Positions 14,888-23,164 are shown, counted from the first letter of the stretch. The stretch is DNA of 23,164 nt from JANNHK01 sp034408875 (GCA_034408875.1 JAWXCJ010000239.1:1-23164), one strand, 5' to 3'. Program-made: numbers and translations. The notes: generated by a model not told the origin, from the sequence alone.

Positions 14888-17800
14888 GTGACGTGGGATC
14901 GCTTCTCGGCGCCGGTGCGGGCCTGGTTCGAAGCCAGCTTCCGCGCGCCGACTGACGCGCAGGCGCAGGGTTGGCCGGCGATCGCCGCCGGCGACCACAC
15001 GCTCATCCTCGCGCCGACCGGTTCGGGCAAGACCCTCGCCGCGTTCCTGTGGGCCATCGACCGGCTCGCGACCACGCCGGAACCGGCGAAGGACGCGCGG
15101 TGTCGCGTGCTCTACATCTCGCCGCTACGTGCCCTCGCCGTCGACGTCGAGAAGAACCTGCGCGCACCGATCGCGGGCATCGCACTCGCGGCCGAACGGC
15201 TCGGCGAACCGCTGCGGGTGCCGACGGTCGGCATGCGCACGGGCGACACGCCCGGGAAGGAACGCCAAGCGCTCGTCCGCACGCCGCCCGACATTCTCAT
15301 CACCACGCCCGAGTCCCTCTACCTCATGCTCACGTCAAAGGCGCGCGAGACGTTGCGATCGGTCGAGTACGTCATCATCGACGAGATCCACGCGATGGCA
15401 CCGACGAAACGGGGCGCGCACCTCATGGTGAGCCTCGAACGCCTCGAAGCCATCGCGCACAAACCTCCGCAACGCGTTGCCCTCTCCGCCACCCAGCGCC
15501 CGCTCGACGAGATCGCGCGGTTCCTCGGCGGCCAGACCGACACTGGCCCGCGTCCGGTGACGATCGTCGACGCCGGGTCGCGCAAGGTGCTCGAGCTCGA
15601 AGTCATCGTCCCGGTCGACGACATGGCCGAACTCGGTCGGCAGGCCCCGCCCGCGCCCGACGGTTCACTCGACCTCACGATCGAACCGCGGGCGAGCATC
15701 TGGCCCCACGTCCACCCCCGCATCCTCGAGTTGATACGCGAACACCACACGACGATCGTTTTCTGCAACGCCCGCCGCCTCTGCGAGCGGCTCGCCGCAC
15801 ACCTCAACGACCTCGCGGGCGAAGAACTCGTCCGCGCCCACCACGGCTCGCTCTCGCGTGAGCAACGGTTGATCGTCGAGTCCGACCTCAAAGAGGGACG
15901 GCTGAAGGCGATCGTCGCGACCAGCAGCCTCGAACTCGGAATCGACATGGGCGCGGTCGATCTCGTGGTGCTCGTCGAGTCGCCGGGTTCGGTTGCGCGC
16001 GGCATCCAGCGAGTCGGGCGCGCGGGTCACAGCGTCGGCGAACCGAGTCGGGGCAAGATCTTCCCGAAGTACCGCGGCGACCTGCTCGAAGCCACTGCGG
16101 TCGCGCGCCGCATGCACGAGGGCCTCGTCGAGGAGATGCGCTATCTGCGCAACCCGATCGACGTGCTCGCCCAACAGATCGTCGCGACGGTGGCGCTCGA
16201 CGAGTGGGACGTCGAGGAACTGGCAACGATGTTGCGGCGCACCGCCAACTTCGTCGATCTCTCCGACGACATGTACCGCGAAGTGCTCGACATGCTGTCG
16301 GGCCGGTACCCCTCCGACCGCTTCTCGGGTCTGCGCCCGCGCATCGTCTGGGACCGCGTGCAGGGACGCGTCCGGGCGCGCGAAGGCGCGCAGCGCGTCG
16401 CGATCACCAGTGGCGGCACCATTCCCGACCGCGGGTTGTTCGGCGTATTCCTCCCCGACGGCGTGCGGGTCGGTGAACTCGACGAAGAGATGGTGTACGA
16501 GAGCCGCGTGGGTGAGACGTTCGTGCTCGGCGCGTCGACGTGGCGCATCGAGGAGATCGCCGTAGACCGCGTCGTGGTCACACCCGCACCGGGCGAACCG
16601 GCGAAGATGCCGTTCTGGAAGGGCGACCGCCCCGGCCGTCCCCTCGAACTCGGACGCGCGCTCGGTGCGCTCACGCGCGAGATCCGCGCCCTTCCCGCCG
16701 ATCGAGCCGAAGCGCGGCTGCGCGAAGACGGCCTCGACGAGCGCGCCGCGTCGAACCTCCGGCGCTACCTCGAAGAACAAGCCGAATCCACGGGCGCGGT
16801 CCCCGACGACCGCACGATCGTCGTCGAGCGCTTCCCCGACGAGATCGGCGACTGGCGCGTGTGCATCCTCACGCCGTTCGGTTCGCGCGTGCACGCACCC
16901 TGGGCGCTCGCGATCGAGGAACGACTCACTCGCGCCGACATGCCGGTACAGGTGTTGTGGTCCGACGACGGCATCATTCTGCGCCTCCCCGAAGCGATCG
17001 ACGACATCGAGCTCGAGCTGCTCCTGTTCGAGCCGGACGAGGTCGAGGAACTCGTCGTCGAGCGGCTTCCGAACACGTCGCTGTTCGCCTCGCGATTTCG
17101 CGAGAACGCAGCGCGGGCACTGCTCCTCCCCCGCCGCCGTCCCGGCGAACGCACGCCGCTCTGGCAGCAGCGCCAACGCGCGGCCGACCTCCTCGAAGTC
17201 GCCTCCGGGTACCCGACGTTCCCGATCCTGTTGGAGACGACACGCGAATGCCTGCGCGACGTCTTCGACCTGCCCGCACTGCGCGAAGTCCTCACCGACG
17301 TGCGGTCCCGCAAGGTGCGTGTCGTACCGGTCGAGACGCGCCGCGCGTCTCCGTTCGCGCAGTCGCTCCTGTTCGGCTGGATCGCCGTCTATATGTACGA
17401 GGGCGATGCGCCCCTCGCGGAACGCCGCGCCGCTGCGCTCGCACTCGACCGCGACCTGTTGCGCGACCTCCTCGGTGCCGAGGAGCTGCGCGAGCTCCTC
17501 GACCCCGAAGTCATGGCCGAGTTGGAGCTCGAACTCCAACGACTCGTCCCCAGCCGGCAGGCGCGCAATGGCGACGACCTGCACGACCTCCTGGCCGATC
17601 TCGGGCCCCTCGACCTCGACGAACTCCGCGCCCGCGGCGCCGCCGACCCCACCGAGTGGCTCGACGAACTCGTCCGTCGGCGGCGCGCTATCGCAGTAGG
17701 AGAACGGTTCGCGGCCGCCGAGGACGCATCCCGGCTCCGCGACGCGATCGGGCTCGCGATCCCTACCGGCCTCCCCGGCGCGTTCACCGACCCGGTCCAC

Positions 17801-19276
17801 CGGCCGCTCGACGACCTTGTCGCCCGGTACGCGCGCACGCACACACCGTTCACCGTCGAAGAAGCCGCGCGCCGGCTCGGCGTCACCGCGGACCGGACCC
17901 GCGCCGCGCTGGTGCAACTCGAAGCCGAAGGGCGGGTCGTGCACGGCGAGTTCCGCCCCGGCGGCATGGAACGCGAATGGTGCGATGCCGGGGTCCTGCG
18001 CGTCCTGCGCCGCCGCTCCCTCGCCGCGCTGCGCCACGAGATCGAACCGGTCGACGCGACCACATTCGCCCGATTCTTGCCCGCGTGGCAGGGGGTCGGG
18101 AGCGGGCGCCGCGGCCTCGACGCGCTCGTCGAATGCCTCGAACAGCTGCAGGGCGTTGCGATTCCCGCGTCGGTCCTCGAACGCGACGTGCTCCCCGCAC
18201 GCGTCGACGCGTACCGGCCCGCGCTCCTCGACGAACTCTGCGCGGCCGGCGAAATCGTGTGGGTTGGAGCCGGCGCGCTCGGCGCCGACGACGGCCGCGT
18301 GCGGCTGTACTTCCGCGACCGCATCCGCCTGCTCGCGCCACTCGCCCTCGGTTCGGCGCCGGGCGAGCCTCCCGACGGCGAAGTACACGACGCGCTCCGC
18401 GACCGGCTCCGGACCACGGGTGCATCATTCTGGCCCGAACTGGTGACGGCCGCGGGTACGGCTGACGACGCAGTGGTCCTCACCGCACTGTGGGATCTCG
18501 TGTGGGCGGGCGAGGTCACCAACGACACGTTCGGTCCACTGCGCGTTCCCCGGCGCGCGACGCGCCCCTCCCGGGCCAAGCCCCGCCCCGGGCGCCTCAC
18601 GCGGCTCGGACCGCCGGCGGGTGCGGGTCGCTGGTCGCTCGTCGCGCCACTTCACACTCCGGCGCCCGGCGCGACCGAGGCCGCACACGCGCAAGCACTG
18701 CAACTGTTGGAGCGCCACGGCGTCGTCACGCGTGAGGGAGTGCGCAGTGAAGGCATCCCGGGCGGTTTCGCGGCGGTCTATCCGGTGCTGCGCGCGCTCG
18801 AAGAGTCGGGTCGGGCCCGCCGCGGCTGGTTCGTCGCGGGGCAAGGAGCCGCGCAGTTCGCGCTCCCCGGTTCGGTCGACCGGCTGCGCACGTTCCGCGA
18901 CGTCGACCCCGACGCTCCCGCCGCGCTCGTCCTCGCCGCCACCGACCCCGCGCAACCGTACGGAGCAACGCTCGGCTGGCCGGAAAGTACGACCGGCAAG
19001 GCCCGTCCCGCGCGCACCGCGGGCGCGTGGGTCGTGCTCGCCGCCGGAGCTGCGATCGCGTACGTCGAGCGCGGCGGCAAGCGCGTCGTCACGTTCGCCG
19101 CCACCGACCCCGGTATCTGGGCGGAAGCGCTCGTCGCCGCGCACAAAGACGGGCGTATCGCGAAGCTCGCGATCGAGCGCGTCGACGACGAACCGGCGCG
19201 CACGTCAGCGGCGGCCGCGGCACTTCGGGGCGCCGGCTTCGCCGACGGGTACCGCGGCCTGACGCTGCGCACCTGA
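14888..19276 (+). CDS. lhr: Lhr-type large ATP-dependent superfamily 2 helicase
   Basis: Protein of 1462 residues, full length for bacterial Lhr (about 1500). Motifs: Q-like PTDAQAQGW at 21-29, Walker A APTGSGKT at 42-49, TTPESLYLML at 139-148, Walker B DEIH at 165-168, SAT at 200-202, ATSSLELGIDMG at 344-355 and motif VI QRVGRAGHSVG at 374-384. A winged helix and the Lhr-specific beta barrel follow to about residue 860. The long C-terminal Lhr-CTD includes winged-helix repeats (FTVEEAARRLGVT; THRGVVTREG-like HGVVTREGVRSEG). Lhr unwinds nucleic acid 3' to 5', and mycobacterial enzymes prefer RNA:DNA hybrids; a repair role is likely. The start is GTG, giving the typical FSAPVRAWFEASFRAPTDAQ N terminus. 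No DNA glycosylase gene is adjacent, unlike in mycobacteria. The coding strand is clean despite long antisense open frames. Confidence 0.95.
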   Translation: MTWDRFSAPVRAWFEASFRAPTDAQAQGWPAIAAGDHTLILAPTGSGKTLAAFLWAIDRLATTPEPAKDARCRVLYISPLRALAVDVEKNLRAPIAGIALAAERLGEPLRVPTVGMRTGDTPGKERQALVRTPPDILITTPESLYLMLTSKARETLRSVEYVIIDEIHAMAPTKRGAHLMVSLERLEAIAHKPPQRVALSATQRPLDEIARFLGGQTDTGPRPVTIVDAGSRKVLELEVIVPVDDMAELGRQAPPAPDGSLDLTIEPRASIWPHVHPRILELIREHHTTIVFCNARRLCERLAAHLNDLAGEELVRAHHGSLSREQRLIVESDLKEGRLKAIVATSSLELGIDMGAVDLVVLVESPGSVARGIQRVGRAGHSVGEPSRGKIFPKYRGDLLEATAVARRMHEGLVEEMRYLRNPIDVLAQQIVATVALDEWDVEELATMLRRTANFVDLSDDMYREVLDMLSGRYPSDRFSGLRPRIVWDRVQGRVRAREGAQRVAITSGGTIPDRGLFGVFLPDGVRVGELDEEMVYESRVGETFVLGASTWRIEEIAVDRVVVTPAPGEPAKMPFWKGDRPGRPLELGRALGALTREIRALPADRAEARLREDGLDERAASNLRRYLEEQAESTGAVPDDRTIVVERFPDEIGDWRVCILTPFGSRVHAPWALAIEERLTRADMPVQVLWSDDGIILRLPEAIDDIELELLLFEPDEVEELVVERLPNTSLFASRFRENAARALLLPRRRPGERTPLWQQRQRAADLLEVASGYPTFPILLETTRECLRDVFDLPALREVLTDVRSRKVRVVPVETRRASPFAQSLLFGWIAVYMYEGDAPLAERRAAALALDRDLLRDLLGAEELRELLDPEVMAELELELQRLVPSRQARNGDDLHDLLADLGPLDLDELRARGAADPTEWLDELVRRRRAIAVGERFAAAEDASRLRDAIGLAIPTGLPGAFTDPVHRPLDDLVARYARTHTPFTVEEAARRLGVTADRTRAALVQLEAEGRVVHGEFRPGGMEREWCDAGVLRVLRRRSLAALRHEIEPVDATTFARFLPAWQGVGSGRRGLDALVECLEQLQGVAIPASVLERDVLPARVDAYRPALLDELCAAGEIVWVGAGALGADDGRVRLYFRDRIRLLAPLALGSAPGEPPDGEVHDALRDRLRTTGASFWPELVTAAGTADDAVVLTALWDLVWAGEVTNDTFGPLRVPRRATRPSRAKPRPGRLTRLGPPAGAGRWSLVAPLHTPAPGATEAAHAQALQLLERHGVVTREGVRSEGIPGGFAAVYPVLRALEESGRARRGWFVAGQGAAQFALPGSVDRLRTFRDVDPDAPAALVLAATDPAQPYGATLGWPESTTGKARPARTAGAWVVLAAGAAIAYVERGGKRVVTFAATDPGIWAEALVAAHKDGRIAKLAIERVDDEPARTSAAAAALRGAGFADGYRGLTLRT

Positions 19277-19446
19277 CTCACGAAACCCGACATAATGCGC
19301 GAATAGTGCGCGACCTACCAATACGTGCCAGGCAAATGACTCGATAGACCTACCGCTAAGGGTCTTGGGCCCATTGTGACGATTGTCTCCCCCGAGACAG
19401 ACTTTCCGGTGAGGGTTTACCTCACGGACGAGGGGGACAAAGTTCC
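19277..19446 (+). promoter_or_regulatory. Structured 170-base leader region before the first metalloprotease
   Basis: This is the largest gap in the window and is less GC-rich at its start. It contains a CATAAT hexamer near 19291-19296 that could serve as a -10 box, a direct repeat TGCGCGA at 19296-19302 and 19307-19313, and a series of short hairpins. AGACC/GGTCT pairs at 19346-19365, TGTCTC/GAGACA at 19384-19399 and GTGAGG/CCTCAC at 19409-19425. The last lies just before the AGGGGGA ribosome site. I recognise no known riboswitch. Confidence 0.45.
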
Positions 19447-21777
19447 ATGGCAGGGACAAGCCGGGCGGGTCGCGCGCGAGGATCGAGCACTCTCCGACAG
19501 CGCAGAGCGGTAGCTGCCGTAGGAGGAGTGGTCGGCCTGCTCATGGCGGTCGGCGCCGCCGATTTGGCGGCCGAAGCCGACGAATCAGCGCCCGAGGTCA
19601 CGGTGAGCGGCGAGGCCATGGCGGTCATGGTCATGCCCGACGAGCAGGGCGCGGTCTCCCACGTCCACAGCGTCCATATCGCTACCGACGACGGGCAAAC
19701 GATCGAACTCGCACCGTCGGAGGCGACGAGCCAGATCGGCGAGCTTGCGGGTCAGCGGATCGAAGTCGCCGGCGACCTCATTGCCGCAGAGGTGCTCGAA
19801 GTTGAAGCGTTCACGGCTGAGGCCGCCGCCCCGCCGGCGCCGGCCGCGCCGACGACCAATAAGCGGGTGGCCGCGATCCTCGTCAAGTACCAGACCGGCT
19901 CCGGGTACATGACCGACCGCACCACGATCAACGAAGTGGTGTTCGGCGCGGGGCCGCAATCGACGCGTTCGTTGTCGGCGAAGGAGTCGAACGGCCAGTC
20001 CAACATCGTCGGCGGGATCGCCGACGTGTACGAAGAAGTCCTCCCGATGCCATTCCCCTCGCCGTACCCCGCGAGTGCCCGGAGTTGCGGCAGCGCTGTG
20101 TGGGACGGCGCCCGGACGCATCTACAAAGCCTGGCGAAGTTCTCCGCCGCGAACTACGAGCACTTGATGATCTTCATGCCCAACATGTCCGCAGCGTGCA
20201 ACGCGCCGGGCGGCGTCGGCCAGATGCCGGGCCGGGTCACCTGGATGTTCGGCTCCTACGCGTCGGTGATCATGCACGAACTCGGGCACAACCTGGGCTT
20301 CCACCACGCGAGCGCCCTGTCGTGCAAGCAAGGCAGCGCGACGGTTCCCATGAGCAACAACTGCTCGGTACCGGCCGACCTCATCGCGGGCGAGTACGGC
20401 GACTCGTTCTCGACGATGGGCTACGGCGGCCCGTGTGGGTACAACACCTTCAACCGGCTCACCGAGGGCTGGCAGCTCGACGTCGCAGAACCAACCGACA
20501 CAACGAACGTCCAGCTACGCGCCATCAACTTGGCGCCGAACGGAACCCCGCAGACAATCAAGGTCCGGCGATCGCAAGACGACGGCCAGTTCGGCAAGTG
20601 GTACTACATCGAGTGGCGATCGCAGCTGGAAGCCGGGTGTAACGGCAGGGCCGACGACGGCATCCAGATCCGTGTCGGGCACGACCCGCGGAACTCCGTG
20701 TTCACCTATCTGGTGGACGCGTCGTCGGCAACCGGCGCCGGCGACTCCGCCCTCCTTCCGGGCAGCACCTTCACCGACCCGGTCGCGAACATTTCGGTGC
20801 GGCTCAACAGCATGAACACGACGACGGGCGTTGCCGACGTCACCTTGACGTTCCCCGGCGGGGGGTCAACCACGACGACCCAACCGCCCACAACGACCAC
20901 CCAACCTCCGGCGACCACCACGACCAACCCCCCGACGACAACGACGACAACTCCGCCCCCTCCGGGCGAGACGGTTGCAGTCGTCTCCGGTCAGCTGCGG
21001 GTGACCGATCGTGATGGTGGCGCCAACGACTTCCGCGTCATGGACACGACCTCGGGTGTCGTGGTGACCGACGTCCGTCCCGTCAGCGCGGGTTCCGGCT
21101 GCACGAGCCTGTCGGCAACGAGCGCCCGTTGCACCGGCGCGTCCGACATCGTCGTCGACGCCGGCACAGGTGACGACCACATCACCACCACCACGGCGAT
21201 CAAGGCCGCGGTGCGTGGTGGCGCCGGCAACGACACCATGCACGCCGGAGCGCTCGCCGACGGACCCACACGGTTCGACGGGGGCGACGGCGTCGACCAC
21301 GCCGACTACTCGGCCCGCACGAGCCCGGTCAAGCTCTCCATCGGGTCGGGTGCCAACGACGGCGCCGAAGGCGAGAAGGACAACATCTGGCGCGATGTCG
21401 AGAATCTCACCGGGGGCGCGGGCAACGACCGGCTGCTCGGCACCAACGTCGTGAACGTGTTGCGCGGTGGAGCCGGTGACGACATCATCGACGGCCTCGG
21501 CGGCGACGACAAACTCGGCACCGACGAGGTCGGCGCAGGCAACGACCTGCTGCGAGGCGGCGCCGGAAACGACCAACTCAACGGCGGCGACGGGGACGAC
21601 GAGTTGATCGGCGGCCCGGGTGTCGACGAACTGCTCGGCAGCGCGGGCAACGACCTGCTGCGGGGCAAGGACAGCAAGAGCGAGTCACTCAACTGCGGCA
21701 CGGGCGCGAACGACACCGTGCGCCCCGACCGCGACATGGATGTGCTGATCTCGTGCGAGACGGCGAAGTACGGATGA
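19447..21777 (+). CDS. Secreted M11 (gametolysin-like) zinc metalloprotease with RTX tail
   Basis: Exported protein of 776 residues. A basic start and hydrophobic stretch AVAAVGGVVGLLMAVGAADL (21-40) form a signal peptide. A small beta-rich domain (about 50-122, with LAPSEAT and GQ..EV.GDL) and an Ala/Pro linker lead to the catalytic domain: HELGHNLGFHH at 277-287 (His277, Glu278, His281, His287) and Met-turn STMGYGG at 322-328, as in peptidase family M11. Cysteines 214, 251, 293, 306, 330 and 398 probably form disulfides. A Thr/Pro linker (475-506) precedes a C-terminal part of GGAGND-type RTX nonapeptides (about 587-740) ending in NCGTGANDTV...DVLISCE, a usual ending in such repeats. It is a likely extracellular, calcium-stabilised protease. 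AGGGGGA lies some 12 bases ahead of the ATG. A second M11 gene follows after 143 bases. Confidence 0.9.
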   Translation: MAGTSRAGRARGSSTLRQRRAVAAVGGVVGLLMAVGAADLAAEADESAPEVTVSGEAMAVMVMPDEQGAVSHVHSVHIATDDGQTIELAPSEATSQIGELAGQRIEVAGDLIAAEVLEVEAFTAEAAAPPAPAAPTTNKRVAAILVKYQTGSGYMTDRTTINEVVFGAGPQSTRSLSAKESNGQSNIVGGIADVYEEVLPMPFPSPYPASARSCGSAVWDGARTHLQSLAKFSAANYEHLMIFMPNMSAACNAPGGVGQMPGRVTWMFGSYASVIMHELGHNLGFHHASALSCKQGSATVPMSNNCSVPADLIAGEYGDSFSTMGYGGPCGYNTFNRLTEGWQLDVAEPTDTTNVQLRAINLAPNGTPQTIKVRRSQDDGQFGKWYYIEWRSQLEAGCNGRADDGIQIRVGHDPRNSVFTYLVDASSATGAGDSALLPGSTFTDPVANISVRLNSMNTTTGVADVTLTFPGGGSTTTTQPPTTTTQPPATTTTNPPTTTTTTPPPPGETVAVVSGQLRVTDRDGGANDFRVMDTTSGVVVTDVRPVSAGSGCTSLSATSARCTGASDIVVDAGTGDDHITTTTAIKAAVRGGAGNDTMHAGALADGPTRFDGGDGVDHADYSARTSPVKLSIGSGANDGAEGEKDNIWRDVENLTGGAGNDRLLGTNVVNVLRGGAGDDIIDGLGGDDKLGTDEVGAGNDLLRGGAGNDQLNGGDGDDELIGGPGVDELLGSAGNDLLRGKDSKSESLNCGTGANDTVRPDRDMDVLISCETAKYG
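20869..20964 (+). repeat. Thr/Pro linker repeat inside the metalloprotease gene
   Basis: Degenerate ACG/ACC/CCG tandem codons encode TTTTQPPTTTTQPP-type units. This gives a flexible, probably glycosylated spacer between the protease domain and the RTX module. Tandem codon repeats of this kind are prone to length change by slippage. Confidence 0.8.
21205..21681 (+). repeat. RTX-type GGxGxDxUx coding repeats
   Basis: Repeats of GGAGNDxL, GGDGVDxA, GGAGDDII and GGDGDDEL form, roughly nine units, interrupted by a degenerate stretch around residues 620-650. Such nonapeptides build a calcium-binding parallel beta roll. No ABC/MFP type I export genes are near, and the protein has an N-terminal signal, so export is probably through Sec or Tat. 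Confidence 0.85.
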
Positions 21778-21793
21778 TTGCAGGGTGAGGGGA

Positions 21794-21829
21794 ACGTACC
21801 CACCGGGGCGCACGCGCCGGTGGGTACGT
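21794..21829 (+). terminator. Strong 13-bp hairpin after the first metalloprotease
   Basis: ACGTACCCACCGG (21794-21806) pairs perfectly with CCGGTGGGTACGT (21817-21829) around a ten-base loop. It begins 17 bases after the stop codon, a good position for a terminator of the first gene. There is no U run, so it may work by Rho-independent pausing without U, as is common in high-GC actinobacteria, or stabilise the 3' end. Confidence 0.65.
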
Positions 21830-21848
21830 GGACAGACATGAGATTCGC

Positions 21849-21874
21849 CGGTGCCCTGCGAGAGCAGGACACCG
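21849..21874 (+). promoter_or_regulatory. GNRA-capped hairpin in the second metalloprotease leader
   Basis: CGGTG and CCTGC (21849-21853, 21855-21859) pair with GCAGG and CACCG (21864-21868, 21870-21874), with one C/A mismatch, capped by a GAGA tetraloop. TTCGCCG (21844-21850) can instead pair with CGGCGAA (21880-21886), so two mutually exclusive folds exist about 35 bases before the start. It is a candidate cis-acting RNA; no known family recognised. Confidence 0.4.
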
Positions 21875-21920
21875 AGTCGCGGCGAACTCCACCACAGCGG
21901 AAAGTCCAAGGAGGGGCCGG

Positions 21921-23164
21921 ATGCGCAGGCGGATGTTCGCGATATTGCTCGCGGGTGTGGGGATCATCGGAGGCGCCGGCGCAGCCGCGCTCCCCGGCGC
22001 GACATCGACTGGTGATGTACTCACCGGTCGCGTCGTCGTGATCGAAGCGTCGACGGTCGACGGTACGGAAGTGCCGCACGATGTCGTCATCGAAGCCGAC
22101 GACGGCACGCGCACGTTGCTCGCGCCCTCCGAAGCGACCGACGAGATCGCCGAACTCGTGGGCCAGGAAGTCGAGGTCACCGGCGACCTTGAAGTCACGA
22201 ACCTCTCCGAGACGGCCGCGCTCGCGGTGAACGACTTCCGGTACATCCCGTCGTACTGGCCGCCGCCGAGCGGGGCGAAACGCGCCGTCGTCATCCGGTT
22301 CAACTTCGCGAGCGGCTCGCTGCCGTACGCCAACACGGCCGAGGACCTCCAGGCCCAAGTGTTCGACGGGCCGAACTCGCTGGCCGGCATGTGGGCCAAG
22401 GAGTCGCGCGGGAAGCTCACGCTCACGGGCAACGTCATCACGGACACGTTGCCGGCCAACCTCCCGCGCACGTGTGACTCGACTGCGGGCGAGGCGTGGC
22501 GCACGCACTTCACGTCCAAGTACCCCGGCTATTCGTTCTACCTGATGATCCCGCCGCGTATCGGCTGCGGCAATGTCGCCGCGCGCGCCGACATTCTTTC
22601 GGGGGGCAGTTGGTTCTACACCGGCGTCTCGCCCCGCGAACTGTGGCACGAGCTGGGGCACAACGTCGGCTTCGGGCACGCGGCATCGCTCTCGTGCACC
22701 GCCGACGGCAAGTCCGCGTCGATCAGTTCGTCGTGCACGCGTTCGGTGTACGGCGACTCGCTCACGGCCATGGGCGGCGGTTCGGGCGCGTGCGCGTATT
22801 CGGGTTGGAACCGCATCACCGCCGAGTGGGACCTCCAGTGGGCGCAGGTCACGAGCGACAGCACGATCCAGTTGCGCGCCCGCGACCTCAACGCCGACGG
22901 CCGACCGCAGGCGATCGTGATACCGGGCGCGCCCACCGAGTGGGGCGGCTTCTATTACCTCGAGTGGCGCACCGCCGACTACCCGACGTGTTACAGCACG
23001 GCACTGCAGGGCCTCCAGGTCCGAGTGGTCCCGAACGCGCAGGCGGGAATGTACAGCCACCTCTTGTCCGCCGATCCCGGGAAGTCGACGACCCTGGGTG
23101 TCGGCCGGACGTTCACCGACCCGATGGCGAAGCTGAACGTGCGCGTCGACGCGCTCGACGCGGC
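21921..23164 (+). CDS. Second secreted M11-like zinc metalloprotease, 3' end beyond window
   Basis: Open frame from ATG 21921 to the right edge (414 residues seen, no stop), with an excellent AAGGAGG ribosome site about six bases upstream. The start MRRRMFAILLAGVGIIGGAG is a signal peptide, with an arginine cluster that could be read as Tat-like. A beta-rich domain (about 32-104) with LAPSEAT and GQEVEVTGDL matches the paralogue upstream. The catalytic domain holds HELGHNVGFGH at 243-253 and Met-turn TAMGGG at 282-287. Six cysteines (185, 216, 259, 272, 291, 357) align with the six of the upstream protease domain, and shared blocks NRxT.EW, LRA.xL, YYxEWR and FTDP..xxxVR confirm close homology. 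Whether it has a linker and RTX tail cannot be seen. Likely a tandem duplicate with its own leader. Confidence 0.9.
   Translation, partial: MRRRMFAILLAGVGIIGGAGAAALPGATSTGDVLTGRVVVIEASTVDGTEVPHDVVIEADDGTRTLLAPSEATDEIAELVGQEVEVTGDLEVTNLSETAALAVNDFRYIPSYWPPPSGAKRAVVIRFNFASGSLPYANTAEDLQAQVFDGPNSLAGMWAKESRGKLTLTGNVITDTLPANLPRTCDSTAGEAWRTHFTSKYPGYSFYLMIPPRIGCGNVAARADILSGGSWFYTGVSPRELWHELGHNVGFGHAASLSCTADGKSASISSSCTRSVYGDSLTAMGGGSGACAYSGWNRITAEWDLQWAQVTSDSTIQLRARDLNADGRPQAIVIPGAPTEWGGFYYLEWRTADYPTCYSTALQGLQVRVVPNAQAGMYSHLLSADPGKSTTLGVGRTFTDPMAKLNVRVDALDA

Noticed and set aside
15665..18388. 907-codon open frame antisense to lhr
   Set aside because: Composition is Arg/Glu/Val/Asp-rich with no domain, and its openness follows from high GC at third positions of lhr, whose motifs and full length are clear.
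20869..20964. Possible CRISPR or minisatellite array
   Set aside because: The repeat is in frame and encodes a Thr/Pro linker; units are short and lack spacers.

Overview
The window is very GC-rich and densely coded, with strong G/C preference at third codon positions and no gene-free stretch above about 170 bases. Gene content (menaquinone genes, an M1 aminopeptidase, a full-length Lhr helicase, secreted metalloproteases with Thr/Pro linkers) and frequent ATGA/GTGA overlaps and GTG starts suggest a high-GC actinobacterium. An Acidimicrobiia-like lineage is my best guess, but this rests on impression only. No rRNA, tRNA, insertion sequence or CRISPR array was seen.

Region 1 (1-3765) is a menaquinone block: a MenH-like alpha/beta hydrolase (+), converging tail to tail on menA (-), preceded on the same strand by menB (-), which diverges from menE (+). 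A 20-bp near-operator palindrome lies between menB and menE. Together these cover CoA activation of o-succinylbenzoate (MenE), ring closure (MenB), prenylation (MenA) and probably the SHCHC-forming step (MenH). Region 2 (3777-6837) continues from menE with a class I methyltransferase and a translationally coupled multi-membrane-span GT-C-like protein, then a small convergent hypothetical gene.

Region 3 (6914-11359) is a tight five-gene catabolic-looking operon: a D-threonine-aldolase/D-serine-dehydratase-like PLP enzyme, a 66-residue unknown protein, a NylA-like amidase, a DUF1446/AtuA-like protein and a separate AtuA-like small-domain protein. Two inverted repeats lie in its divergent upstream region. 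Region 4 (11363-19276) holds an HDOD protein (-) diverging from an M1 aminopeptidase (+), followed by a large Lhr-type helicase (+).

Region 5 (19447 to the right edge) carries two tandem secreted M11 (gametolysin-like) zinc metalloproteases. They share a small N-terminal beta-rich domain, six alignable cysteines and HExxHxxGxxH sites. The first also has a Thr/Pro linker and a C-terminal RTX-type calcium-binding module; the second runs off the window. Structured leaders precede both. This tandem pair and the amidase/AtuA-like operon are the least ordinary parts of the window.
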